Below are positions 56,230-64,000 of a stretch of DNA of 64,000 bases, in pieces. The stretch is taken from contig NZ_CP043318.1 in NCBI RefSeq assembly GCF_001984825.2, positions 2,108,001 through 2,172,000 of the forward strand. Reading direction: 5' to 3'. A model generated the notes under the pieces. That model worked only from the letters and a program-made list of their open reading frames with translations. It had not been told where the DNA came from and did no database searches. The stretch's first letter is position 1. Each line of letters opens with the position of its first letter. Source of the stretch: Enterobacter chengduensis. Its GTDB lineage: Bacteria > Pseudomonadota > Gammaproteobacteria > Enterobacterales > Enterobacteriaceae. Both the position numbers and the translations under genes were made by a program.

Positions 56230-56232
56230 AAC

Positions 56233-58608
56233 ATGACGGCTATCTATAAGGACGCGGGACGTCCCGTGCACGAGCGCGTTGCCGATTTACTGGCGCGCAT
56301 GACCCCGGAAGAGAAGTTCGCCCAGATGCATGCATACTGGCTGATCCTCGATGAAAACGGTCATCACCGCGAGCGAAGCGATCTGAGCGACGAATTCGCC
56401 GGCGTAAGCGAGCAGGCGTCGCTGAGCGAACGGCTGAAGCTGGGCGTCGGGCAGATCACCCGCCCGCTGGGCACCCACATCGTTGACGCGAAAACCGGCG
56501 TGCGCGCCGCCAACCGCCTGCAGCGCATGATGATGGAAGAGACGCGTCTCGGCATCCCGGCGCTGTTCCACGAAGAGTGCCTGGTGGGGCTGCTGTGCAA
56601 AGACGCCACGCTGTTTCCTTCGTCGCTGAACTACGGCTCCACCTGGGATCCTGAACTGGTACAGCGGGCGGCAGAGCAGATTGGCAAAGAGGCGCGCTCC
56701 GTGGGCTGCCAGCAGGGGCTGGCGCCGGTGCTGGACGTCTCCCGCGACGTGCGCTGGGGGCGCACCGAAGAGACCTTTGGGGAAGATCCCTGGCTGGTGG
56801 GCGTAATGGCGACCGCCTACGTGAAGGGGTTACAGGGCGATAGGCGCGACCTGCTGGCGACGCTCAAGCACTACGTGGGCCACTCGTTCAGCGAAGGGGC
56901 GCGCAACCATGCCCCGGTCCACCTGGGGTTCAGCGAGCTGAACGACACCTTCCTGCTGCCGTTTGAAATGGCGGTCAAGCTGGCCAATGCCGGTTCGGTG
57001 ATGCCTGCTTACCACGACATCGACAATCAGCCGGGGCACAGCGACAGCTTCCTGCTGACCACCGTGTTGCGCGAACGGTGGGGATTCGACGGGATTATTG
57101 TGGCGGACTACGGCGGCGTCAGCCTGCTGCACCAGCACCACGGGATTTCCCACGATGCGGCCGAATCCGCCGCGCTGGCGTTCAACGCCGGGCTTGACGT
57201 CGAGCTGCCGAAAGACGACTGCGCGCGCCGTCTGGCGGACGCGGTTGAGCGCGGGCTGATCGCTATGACCAAAGTGGATGAGATCGTGGCGCGCGTGCTG
57301 ACCGAAAAATTCCGCCTGGGGCTGTTTGAAAAGCCGTATGCCGATGAAAACGGTATCGATCTGCAAAATGACGCCACCCGGCAGGTCGCGCGGGAGGTGG
57401 CGACGAAATCGGTCACGCTGCTGGAAAACAACGGCATTCTGCCGCTCGGCGGTAAGCCCCGCATGGCGCTGGTGGGCCCGACCGCAGACGATCCGCTGGC
57501 CCTGCTCAGCGGCTACAGCTTCCCGGTGCATCTGATCATCAGCGATATGGTGGAGGAGACTTCGCAGGTGACGACTCCGCGCGCGGCGCTGGAGCAGTAT
57601 CTCGGCGCGTCGCAGATCCGCTATGCCAAAGGGTGCCACATCATCGAAAAACGGATGGCGGGCGCGCCGGTCTTCCCGGGCGACAGCGGCGGCAAGCCGA
57701 TGCAGCAGTCACCGGTATCGCAAAGTACCGCCCTGATTCCCGAGGCGGTAAACGCCGCGCAGGAGAGTGACGTGGTGGTGGCCTGCGTGGGCGATCTCGC
57801 CGGGCTGTTCCAGAGCGGGACCGTGGGAGAAGGTTCCGACACCGACTCCCTGAACCTGCCGGGCGTACAGCAAAGGCTGCTGGAGGCGCTGGTGGCGACG
57901 GGTAAACCGGTGATTGTCGTGATGACCGGGGGGCGTCCTTACAACCTGCAGGGGCTGGAGGACAAGGTCGCGGCGCTGCTGATGGCATGGGCGCCGGGGC
58001 AGGAAGGCGGCTGGGCGATTGCGGACGTGCTAACCGGACGGGCGGAGCCGCAGGGGCGCCTGGTGGTGAGCGTGCCGAAAAGCGCCGGGGCAATGCCGTA
58101 TTACTACAACCACAAGCTCAAAAGCGGCGGTACGCCTTTTGCGTTCCACTTCGGTGCCCGCTACCCGTTTGGCTTCGGCCTCGGCTGGACGACGTTTCGC
58201 TGGGGGGCTGCCCGCCTTGCCGAAAGCCGCGTGCCGGTCGACGGCGAGGTGACGCTGAGCGTGGATATCACCAACACCGGGGAGCGCAGCGGCAGCGAGG
58301 TGGTGCAGGTTTACGTCAGGGATAAGGTCGCCACCCAGGTGCGGCCGCTTCAGGAGCTGAAGGCCTTCCAGCGCGTTACGCTCTCGCCGGGCGAAACCGC
58401 CACGCTCACCTTTACGCTGCCGGTTGAGATGTTCAACTTCACCCGCCGGGACGGGAAACGCATCGTTGAGCCGGGCGAGTTTGAGCTCCAGGTTGGCGCA
58501 TCGTCGGCGGATATCCGCGAGGCGGTGACGGTCAACGTGACGGGGGAGACGCGGGTGCTGCCCGCGGAGTGGCGGATGCTGAGTACCTGTGAGGCTACGC
58601 GCGCGTAG
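56233..58608 (+). CDS. Glycoside hydrolase family 3 protein (beta-glucosidase/beta-xylosidase)
   Basis: A 791-residue cytoplasmic GH3 enzyme: no signal peptide is seen, and import by the preceding symporter fits intracellular hydrolysis. Domains are the TIM barrel (residues 1-330) with KHYVGHSFSEGARNHAP near residue 212 and the nucleophile Asp292 in GIIVADYGGVSLL, then the alpha/beta sandwich (GPTADDPLALLSGYSFPVH near residue 415) and a C-terminal fibronectin III-like domain (VDITNTGERSGSEVVQVYV near residue 674). The general-acid glutamate is in the sandwich domain and is not certain. It starts 3 bases after the symporter gene with CAGGAG. Its aglycone or sugar specificity is unknown. Confidence 0.9.
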   Translation: MTAIYKDAGRPVHERVADLLARMTPEEKFAQMHAYWLILDENGHHRERSDLSDEFAGVSEQASLSERLKLGVGQITRPLGTHIVDAKTGVRAANRLQRMMMEETRLGIPALFHEECLVGLLCKDATLFPSSLNYGSTWDPELVQRAAEQIGKEARSVGCQQGLAPVLDVSRDVRWGRTEETFGEDPWLVGVMATAYVKGLQGDRRDLLATLKHYVGHSFSEGARNHAPVHLGFSELNDTFLLPFEMAVKLANAGSVMPAYHDIDNQPGHSDSFLLTTVLRERWGFDGIIVADYGGVSLLHQHHGISHDAAESAALAFNAGLDVELPKDDCARRLADAVERGLIAMTKVDEIVARVLTEKFRLGLFEKPYADENGIDLQNDATRQVAREVATKSVTLLENNGILPLGGKPRMALVGPTADDPLALLSGYSFPVHLIISDMVEETSQVTTPRAALEQYLGASQIRYAKGCHIIEKRMAGAPVFPGDSGGKPMQQSPVSQSTALIPEAVNAAQESDVVVACVGDLAGLFQSGTVGEGSDTDSLNLPGVQQRLLEALVATGKPVIVVMTGGRPYNLQGLEDKVAALLMAWAPGQEGGWAIADVLTGRAEPQGRLVVSVPKSAGAMPYYYNHKLKSGGTPFAFHFGARYPFGFGLGWTTFRWGAARLAESRVPVDGEVTLSVDITNTGERSGSEVVQVYVRDKVATQVRPLQELKAFQRVTLSPGETATLTFTLPVEMFNFTRRDGKRIVEPGEFELQVGASSADIREAVTVNVTGETRVLPAEWRMLSTCEATRA

Positions 58609-58615
58609 TCAGGAT

Positions 58616-58721
58616 AAAAAAAAGCCCATCGTGGGAGATGGGCAAAGACTACACACAGCAATTCGTTGTTTCACTCAGGGGATTTCCATGCTTATAAATC
58701 AAGGTGTTGATCTATAACCGT
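58616..58721 (-). ncRNA. rprA: Small regulatory RNA RprA
   Basis: The minus strand reads ACGGTTATAGATCAACACCT, continues with a stem containing TTGATTTATAAGCATGG and AAATCCCCTGAGTGAAACAA, and ends in GCCCATC-TCCCAC-GATGGGC followed by eight T. This is nearly identical to E. coli RprA, the Hfq-dependent RNA that opens the rpoS leader and also represses csgD and other targets. The location next to ydiK is conserved. Its promoter lies at about 58722-58800 and should bear the RcsB site. The 3' end is 8 bases from the GH3 stop on the other strand. Confidence 0.93.
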
Positions 58722-58800
58722 GAGCTAATAGTAGGCATTGTAATTTTTAGCGTCGATCGGATTCGTCTCATTAGTTAAAGAGACGTAAAGATTTCCTGAG
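58722..58800 (-). promoter_or_regulatory. rprA promoter and RcsB-site region
   Basis: The minus strand carries ATGAGACGAATCCGATCGAC followed by a TACTAT -10 just before the RNA start. The upstream block agrees with the conserved RcsB-dependent activation region of E. coli rprA as I remember it. The RcsB box boundary is not assigned. Confidence 0.55.
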
Positions 58801-58891
58801 GATAAGAGCAGATTAAGTGCAGGAATAGCGGGTCTGACCAGTGTGCAACGAATAAATACTTTAGCAGCGTTTAAGTATTATGGGGAAGGAT

Positions 58892-58922
58892 GTAGGCCGG
58901 GTAAGCGTTAGCGCCACCCGGC
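58892..58922. repeat. REP-like palindromic element
   Basis: GTAGGCCGGGT...GCCACCCGGC between rprA and ydiK, just after the ydiK stop. Third copy of this family in the window. Confidence 0.75.
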
Positions 58923-58930
58923 AACAAAAC

Positions 58931-60055
58931 TTAATGCGTATTCTTCTCTTCCAGCTCTTCCAGCTCTTCCAGTTCGCTCAAAATCACGTCCGGATCCGTT
59001 CCCGGAGGCGGAATTTCATGCACCCAGGCAGAGAACAGACGCCAGGTGACGGCGAGCAGCACCGGGCCAATGAACAGGCCGATCATGCCAAAGGCAATCA
59101 GGCCGCCAATCACCCCGGAGAGGATCAGAATCAGCGGCAGGTCTGCACCCATGCGGATGAGGATTGGGCGAATGACGTTATCCATGGTGCCGACCACGCA
59201 GCTCCAGACCAGCAGCACCGTTCCCCACGTGGTATCTCCCGTCCAGTACAGCCAGATAATGCTGGGAACCAGCACCAGCAGCGGCCCCAGCTGCGCAAGG
59301 CAGGTCATCAACATCACAACGGTAAACACGGTGGCGTACGGCACGCCGGAAATCGCCAGACCGATCCCGCCCAGCACCGCCTGCACCAGCGCGGTCACCA
59401 CCACGCCCAGCGCCACCGCGCGCACGGCCTGCGCGGCCAGCAGTACCGCCGCGTCACCGCGCTTGCCCGCCAGGCGGGTGGCAAAGTGGCGAACGCCTAA
59501 CGCCACCTGCTCGCCGCGCCAGTAGAGCAGGGCGCTGAAGAGCAGCATCAGGGTACAGTGCATCATAAAGCGGCCAATATGCGCGGCCTGACCCACAAAC
59601 CAGGTTGTGGTAGTGCCAATATACGGCCGCACTTTCGCCATCAGCGCGCTGCCGCCCATCTCCAGCAGGCTATGCCAGCCGCTGTAGAGTTTGGCGCCCA
59701 CTACAGGGATGCTGTTAAGCCAGGCGAGATCCGGCAGCGTGAGATCGCCACTGGTCACGGCGCGGATCACCGGGCCGCTGGAGTCAACGAGACTGTTTAC
59801 CAGCAGGGCAATCGGGATGATAAACAGCAGGAACAGCAGGAGCGTCATAACCAGCACGGCGAGCCCGCGGCGGCCAAAAAGCAGCTTCTGCAAACGCAGC
59901 AGCAAAGGCCAGGTGGCAACCACAACGGTTCCGGCCCAGGCAAAGCCGAGAATAAACGGTTGTACGATCCACAAGCAGGCAATAATCATGAGGGCCAGGA
60001 ACAGCACCGACAGCAAAATTTGCGCAACATCCCTGGGCTGGCGAACATTGACCAT
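58931..60055 (-). CDS. ydiK: YdiK, AI-2E family inner-membrane protein
   Basis: A 374-residue membrane protein of the AI-2E transporter family (TqsA/PerM type), with unknown cargo. About eight hydrophobic segments are seen. ASLAVLVMT-like HRQ segments and GLFIGPVLLAVTWRLFSAWV near residue 335 are typical. E. coli YdiK is 370 residues. The C-terminal tail repeats ELEELEELEE, encoded by three copies of a 9-base unit at 58946-58972. Confidence 0.93.
   Translation of the reverse strand: MVNVRQPRDVAQILLSVLFLALMIIACLWIVQPFILGFAWAGTVVVATWPLLLRLQKLLFGRRGLAVLVMTLLLFLLFIIPIALLVNSLVDSSGPVIRAVTSGDLTLPDLAWLNSIPVVGAKLYSGWHSLLEMGGSALMAKVRPYIGTTTTWFVGQAAHIGRFMMHCTLMLLFSALLYWRGEQVALGVRHFATRLAGKRGDAAVLLAAQAVRAVALGVVVTALVQAVLGGIGLAISGVPYATVFTVVMLMTCLAQLGPLLVLVPSIIWLYWTGDTTWGTVLLVWSCVVGTMDNVIRPILIRMGADLPLILILSGVIGGLIAFGMIGLFIGPVLLAVTWRLFSAWVHEIPPPGTDPDVILSELEELEELEEKNTH
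58946..58972. repeat. Three tandem 9-bp repeats inside ydiK
   Basis: CTCTTCCAG occurs three times in tandem. On the coding strand it gives LEE-LEE-LEE near the C-terminus. The unit is a multiple of three, so slippage changes length without frameshift. Confidence 0.9.
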
Positions 60056-60254
60056 AAATGAAACTTTCCTTAAAAGAACGCCAGTACGACTGGCGGGAAC
60101 GGAAACCGCGTCTCTTTAATCATTAATGATCTCAGCGGTTTTTGACAGGCGGATTTTGCCTGTAATTCTACGAAGCACATAAGAAAAAAATGTGATAAAA
60201 CTTTCCGGACACAACGCAAACGATTTCACATTACTCTAATTAGGGTCGACGGTC
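60056..60254. other. ydiK-ydiJ divergent intergenic region
   Basis: Non-coding. Promoters of ydiK and ydiJ are expected here. No operator was recognised. Confidence 0.4.
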
Positions 60255-63200
60255 ATGATCCCACAGATTTCTCAGGCACCTGGCGTCGTTCAGCTGGTGC
60301 TTAATTTTTTGCAGGCACTGGAGCAACAGGGTTTTACAGGTGATACCGCCACGAAATATGCCGACAGGCTGACGATGGCCACCGACAACAGTATTTACCA
60401 GCTTCTTCCCGATGCCGTGGTTTTCCCTCGCTCAACGGCCGACGTGGCGCTCATCGCCCGGCTGGCCACGCAGGAGCGCTTTGCCTCGCTGGTCTTTACG
60501 CCGCGCGGCGGCGGCACCGGGACCAACGGTCAGGCGCTGAACCAGGGCATTATTGTTGATATGTCGCGCTACATGAACCGCATCATTGAGATCAATCCTG
60601 AAGAGGGGTGGGTGCGGGTCGAAGCGGGCGTCATCAAAGATCGGCTTAACCAGTACCTTAAGCCTTACGGCTACTTTTTTGCCCCGGAGCTTTCTACCAG
60701 TAACCGCGCGACCCTGGGCGGGATGATCAACACCGATGCCTCCGGCCAGGGCTCGCTGGTCTACGGCAAAACCTCCGATCACGTGCTGGGCGTGCGTGCG
60801 GTGCTGCTGGGCGGCGATATCCTCGATACCCAGCCGATGCCGGTTGAACTGGCGGAAACGCTGGGCAAAGATAACACGTCCATTGGGCGTATCTATCGTA
60901 CCGTGCTGGAACGCTGCCGCGACAACCGCCAGCTTATTCTTGATAAATTCCCCAAGCTGAACCGCTTCCTGACCGGGTACGACCTGCGTCACGTCTTTAA
61001 CGACGACCTGACCCAGTTTGATTTAACCCGCGTACTGACCGGCTCCGAAGGGACGCTGGCGTTTATCACCGAGGCGCGGCTGGATATCACCCGCCTGCCG
61101 AAGGTGCGTCGTCTGGTGAACGTCAAATATGACTCCTTCGACTCCGCGCTGCGCAATGCGCCGTTTATGGTGGAAGCGAAAGCGCTGTCGGTTGAGACGG
61201 TCGATTCCAAAGTGCTCAACCTGGCCCGGGAAGATATTGTCTGGCATTCCGTTAGCGATCTCATTACCGACGTGCCGGATAAAGAGATGCTCGGCCTCAA
61301 TATCGTGGAATTTGCCGGCGATGATGGGGAGCTGATAGAGAGCCAGGTCGCCACGCTCTGCCAGCGGCTGGATGAGCTGATTGCGCAGGGCGAAGGCGGC
61401 GTGATCGGCTGGCAGCTCTGTAACGATCTGGCCGGGATCGAGCGTATCTACGCCATGCGCAAAAAAGCCGTCGGCCTGCTCGGGAATGCGAAAGGCGCAG
61501 CGAAGCCAATTCCCTTTGCCGAAGACACCTGCGTGCCTCCTGAGCATCTGGCGGATTATATCGTTGAGTTTCGCGCCCTGCTGGACAGCCACGGACTGAG
61601 CTACGGCATGTTCGGCCACGTCGATGCCGGGGTGCTGCACGTGCGTCCGGCGCTGGACATGTGCGACCCGCAGCAGGAGATCCTGATGAAGCAGATCTCC
61701 GACGACGTGGTGGCCTTAACCGCCAAATACGGCGGCCTGCTGTGGGGCGAGCACGGGAAAGGGTTCCGCGCGGAATACAGCCCGGCCTTCTTCGGCGAAC
61801 GGCTCTACGCGGAGCTGCGCAAGGTGAAGGCGGCTTTCGACCCGCATAACCGCCTCAACCCGGGGAAAATCTGCCCGCCAGAGGGTGTGGATGCCCCAAT
61901 GCTGCAGGTGGATGCCGTCAAGCGCGGCACCTACGACAGGCAGATCCCGATCGCGGTGCGCTCCTCCTGGCGCGGCGCGATGGAGTGTAACGGCAACGGC
62001 CTGTGCTTTAACTTCGACGTGAAAAGCCCGATGTGCCCGTCGATGAAAATCACCAGCAACCGTATTCATTCGCCGAAAGGGCGGGCGACGCTGGTGCGCG
62101 AGTGGCTGCGTCTGCTGGCCGACCGGGGCGTTGATCCGCTCAGGCTGGAGCAGCAGCTGCCGGAAAAACGGGCCAGCCTGCGCGGGCTTATCGAACGCAC
62201 GCGCAACAGCTGGCATGCCAACAAGGGCGAGTATGATTTCTCCCATGAGGTGAAGGAGGCGATGTCCGGCTGTCTGGCCTGTAAAGCCTGCTCCACCCAG
62301 TGCCCGATTAAAATCGACGTGCCGGAGTTTCGCTCGCGCTTCCTGCAGCTCTACCACACGCGCTATCTGCGCCCGGTGCGCGACCATCTGGTAGCGACGG
62401 TGGAAAGCTACGCCCCGCTGATGGCGCGCGCGCCTAAAACCTTCAACTTCTTTATCAACCAGCCGCTGGTGCGCAAGCTCTCCGAAAAGCACATCGGCAT
62501 GGTCGATCTGCCGCTGCTGTCGGTGCCGTCGCTGCAGCGCCAGCTTGTCGGGCACCGCTCGGCGAACATGACCCTGGAGCAGCTTGAAGCGCTCACCCCT
62601 GAGCAAAAAGCGAAGGTGGTGCTGGTGGTGCAGGATCCGTTTACCAGCTACTACGATGCGCAGGTGGTGGCGGACTTCATCCGCCTGAGCGAAAAGCTGG
62701 GGTATCAGCCGGTGGTGCTGCCGTTCTCGCCCAACGGCAAGGCGCAGCACATCAAGGGCTTCCTGACGCGTTTTGCGAAGACCGCGCAGAAAACCGCGGA
62801 CTTCCTGAATCGCGTGGCGCAGCTCGGGATACCGATGGTCGGCGTCGATCCGGCGCTGGTGCTGTGCTACCGCGATGAATACAAGCAGACGCTGGGCGAC
62901 AGGCGCGGCGATTTCCACGTCATGCTGGTGCACGAGTGGCTGCCGACGGCGCTGGAAGATAAGGCTGTTCAGGACGTCAGCGGTGAACCGTGGTATCTGT
63001 TTGGACACTGCACGGAAGTCACCGCGCTGCCGGGCGCACCCGCGCAGTGGGCGTCCGTCTTTGCCCGCTTCGGTGCAAAGCTGGAGAGCGTCAGCGTGGG
63101 CTGCTGCGGCATGGCCGGTACCTACGGTCACGAAGTGAAAAACCACGCCAGCTCGCTCGGCATCTACGAGCTCTCCTGGCATCAGGCGATGCAGCGTTTG

Positions 63201-63311
63201 CCGCGAAACCGCTGTCTGGCGACGGGCTACTCCTGCCGCAGCCAGGTGAAACGGGTAGAAGGTAACGGCGTCCGCCACCCGCTGCAGGCTTTACTGGAGA
63301 TAATTGGATGA
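60255..63311 (+). CDS. ydiJ: FAD-linked oxidoreductase / D-2-hydroxyglutarate dehydrogenase YdiJ
   Basis: A 1018-residue flavin and iron-sulfur enzyme, equal in length to E. coli YdiJ. The N-terminal FAD-binding domain has [20 protein letters not shown] near residue 83 and [20 protein letters not shown] near residue 156. It is followed by the FAD-oxidase C-terminal domain ([16 protein letters not shown] near residue 454). The 4Fe-4S motif [12 protein letters not shown] lies near residue 673, and the CCG domain with [15 protein letters not shown] near residue 948. It is a fusion of GlcD- and GlcF-like parts and oxidises D-2-hydroxyglutarate to 2-oxoglutarate. Its stop overlaps menI by 4 bases. 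Confidence 0.94.
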   Translation: MIPQISQAPGVVQLVLNFLQALEQQGFTGDTATKYADRLTMATDNSIYQLLPDAVVFPRSTADVALIARLATQERFASLVFTPRGGGTGTNGQALNQGIIVDMSRYMNRIIEINPEEGWVRVEAGVIKDRLNQYLKPYGYFFAPELSTSNRATLGGMINTDASGQGSLVYGKTSDHVLGVRAVLLGGDILDTQPMPVELAETLGKDNTSIGRIYRTVLERCRDNRQLILDKFPKLNRFLTGYDLRHVFNDDLTQFDLTRVLTGSEGTLAFITEARLDITRLPKVRRLVNVKYDSFDSALRNAPFMVEAKALSVETVDSKVLNLAREDIVWHSVSDLITDVPDKEMLGLNIVEFAGDDGELIESQVATLCQRLDELIAQGEGGVIGWQLCNDLAGIERIYAMRKKAVGLLGNAKGAAKPIPFAEDTCVPPEHLADYIVEFRALLDSHGLSYGMFGHVDAGVLHVRPALDMCDPQQEILMKQISDDVVALTAKYGGLLWGEHGKGFRAEYSPAFFGERLYAELRKVKAAFDPHNRLNPGKICPPEGVDAPMLQVDAVKRGTYDRQIPIAVRSSWRGAMECNGNGLCFNFDVKSPMCPSMKITSNRIHSPKGRATLVREWLRLLADRGVDPLRLEQQLPEKRASLRGLIERTRNSWHANKGEYDFSHEVKEAMSGCLACKACSTQCPIKIDVPEFRSRFLQLYHTRYLRPVRDHLVATVESYAPLMARAPKTFNFFINQPLVRKLSEKHIGMVDLPLLSVPSLQRQLVGHRSANMTLEQLEALTPEQKAKVVLVVQDPFTSYYDAQVVADFIRLSEKLGYQPVVLPFSPNGKAQHIKGFLTRFAKTAQKTADFLNRVAQLGIPMVGVDPALVLCYRDEYKQTLGDRRGDFHVMLVHEWLPTALEDKAVQDVSGEPWYLFGHCTEVTALPGAPAQWASVFARFGAKLESVSVGCCGMAGTYGHEVKNHASSLGIYELSWHQAMQRLPRNRCLATGYSCRSQVKRVEGNGVRHPLQALLEIIG

Positions 63312-63718
63312 TCTGGAAACGTGCCGTGACGCTGCAGGCGCTGAACGCCATGGGCGAGGGAAATATGGTGGGGCTGCTGGATATTCAGTTCACCCGCATA
63401 GGCGACGATGAGATTGAGGCCACCATGCCGGTCGACAGTCGCACCCACCAGCCGTTTGGCTTACTGCACGGCGGCGCGTCCGTCGTGCTGGCCGAAACGC
63501 TGGGCTCGGTGGCGGGATATCTCTGCACCGAAGGGGAGCAGAAGGTGGTCGGGCTTGAGGTGAATGCTAACCACATTCGCTCGGTGCGCAGCGGGCGCGT
63601 GCGCGGCGTGTGCCGCGCGCTGCACGCCGGGAGCCGCCATCAGGTGTGGCAGATAGATATTCTCGACGAGCAGGATCGCCTGTGCTGCTCGTCGCGGCTG
63701 ACCACGGCGGTTGTGTAA
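63308..63718 (+). CDS. menI: 1,4-dihydroxy-2-naphthoyl-CoA hydrolase MenI
   Basis: Hotdog-fold thioesterase of menaquinone synthesis (YdiI). It releases 1,4-dihydroxy-2-naphthoate from its CoA ester. The 136 residues equal the E. coli protein. The catalytic Glu63 lies in [14 protein letters not shown], preceded by FGLLHGGAS near residue 51. It starts within the ydiJ stop (ATGA), so the two are coupled. Confidence 0.95.
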   Translation: MIWKRAVTLQALNAMGEGNMVGLLDIQFTRIGDDEIEATMPVDSRTHQPFGLLHGGASVVLAETLGSVAGYLCTEGEQKVVGLEVNANHIRSVRSGRVRGVCRALHAGSRHQVWQIDILDEQDRLCCSSRLTTAVV

Positions 63719-63803
63719 AGTTTTCAGATGTTTTGCCTTTGGTCAAAAACTAGCCAGTGGGTTGTGATATACTGGTCAGGTTTTGTACATAAGCGAGGAC
63801 ATC

Positions 63804-63998
63804 ATGGATACTGAAATAACCCCAACACAGCTGGCAATTGAATATTTACGTCGCGATAAGAGCAACCTGTCTCCGGCGCAGTACCTGAAAAAGCTGAAAC
63901 AGCTTGAGCTGGAATTCACAGATTTGCTGGCGCTCTCTTCTAACGAGCTGAAAGAAGAGATCTACTTTGCCTGGCGGTTGGGCGTTCACGTCCATTGA
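63804..63998 (+). CDS. ydiH: YdiH, small conserved protein
   Basis: A 64-residue soluble protein of unknown function. After MDTEITPTQLAIEYLRRD it matches E. coli YdiH (62 aa) almost throughout, with NLSPAQYLKKLKQLELEFTDL at residues 22-42 and the C-terminus FAWRLGVH. AGCGAGGAC is the ribosome-binding site for ATG at 63804. The stop codon is two bases from the window edge. The suf operon is expected to follow. Confidence 0.92.
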   Translation: MDTEITPTQLAIEYLRRDKSNLSPAQYLKKLKQLELEFTDLLALSSNELKEEIYFAWRLGVHVH

Positions 63999-64000
63999 GT

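Noticed and set aside
58616..58643. Poly-A plus hairpin as a terminator for the GH3 gene
   Set aside because: The T-run is on the minus strand and belongs to RprA. The plus strand has no T-run after the hairpin.

Overview
The window is a GC-rich chromosomal segment from a gamma-proteobacterium of the family Enterobacteriaceae, most like Enterobacter, Lelliottia or Leclercia. Nearly every gene is recognisable by length, motifs and order as an orthologue of the Escherichia coli K-12 interval running from ynjD to ydiH. Three features separate it from E. coli: a complete hemin-uptake locus between selO and hemP (ydiE), a GPH symporter plus GH3 glycosidase pair after ppsA, and a shortened gene set between xthA and ynjB. 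The genus is inferred from gene content and not proven. There is no prophage, IS, integron, CRISPR array, tRNA or rRNA gene in the window.

Layout. 1-4579 (minus strand): xthA, one TVP38-family membrane gene and the ynjB-ynjC-ynjD ABC importer, the last cut by the window edge. 5013-11036 (plus): the arginine succinyltransferase operon astCADBE behind a sigma-54 promoter. 11374-15141: spy, ves, cho (SOS), nadE, osmE. 15373-20597 (plus): the chitobiose operon chbBCARFG, with the ChiX sRNA target between chbB and chbC. 20715-30598: katE, cedA, tcyP, ydjM (SOS), hxpB, yniB, yniA, ydiZ, pfkB, ydiY, yniD. 30697-38283: a small membrane protein gene, then the translation cluster thrS-infC-rpmI-rplT-pheM-pheS-pheT-ihfA with its autoregulatory RNA elements. 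38387-43760: btuC-btuE-btuD, nlpC, ydiV, selO. 43757-49640 (minus): hmuV-U-T-S-R and hemP behind a Fur box. 49850-54595: aroH (TrpR operator), ppsR and ppsA. 54829-58608: symporter and GH3 glycosidase. 58616-58721: sRNA RprA on the minus strand. 58931-63998: ydiK, ydiJ, menI, ydiH.

How the genes work together. Several units are complete pathways: arginine to glutamate under nitrogen limitation (ast); chitobiose uptake, deacetylation and hydrolysis (chb); and heme capture, TonB-dependent import, ABC transport and cytoplasmic heme handling (hmu). PpsR is the bifunctional kinase/phosphorylase of PpsA, its divergent neighbour, and AroH consumes the phosphoenolpyruvate that PpsA makes. The translation cluster is controlled by its own products: ThrS on its leader, IF3 through its AUU start, L20 at the infC-rpmI junction, and phenylalanine attenuation through pheM.

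I did not find a convincing previously undescribed multi-gene system. The observations most worth a second look are small: a possible terminator/attenuator just before ydiY, a chbB leader stem-loop, two neighbouring tiny membrane proteins (YniD and a YncL-like 30-mer), the orphan symporter/GH3 operon with two upstream palindromes, a 9-bp tandem repeat inside ydiK, and the hmu insertion, which suggests that the orphan E. coli ydiE is a remnant of a hemin locus.
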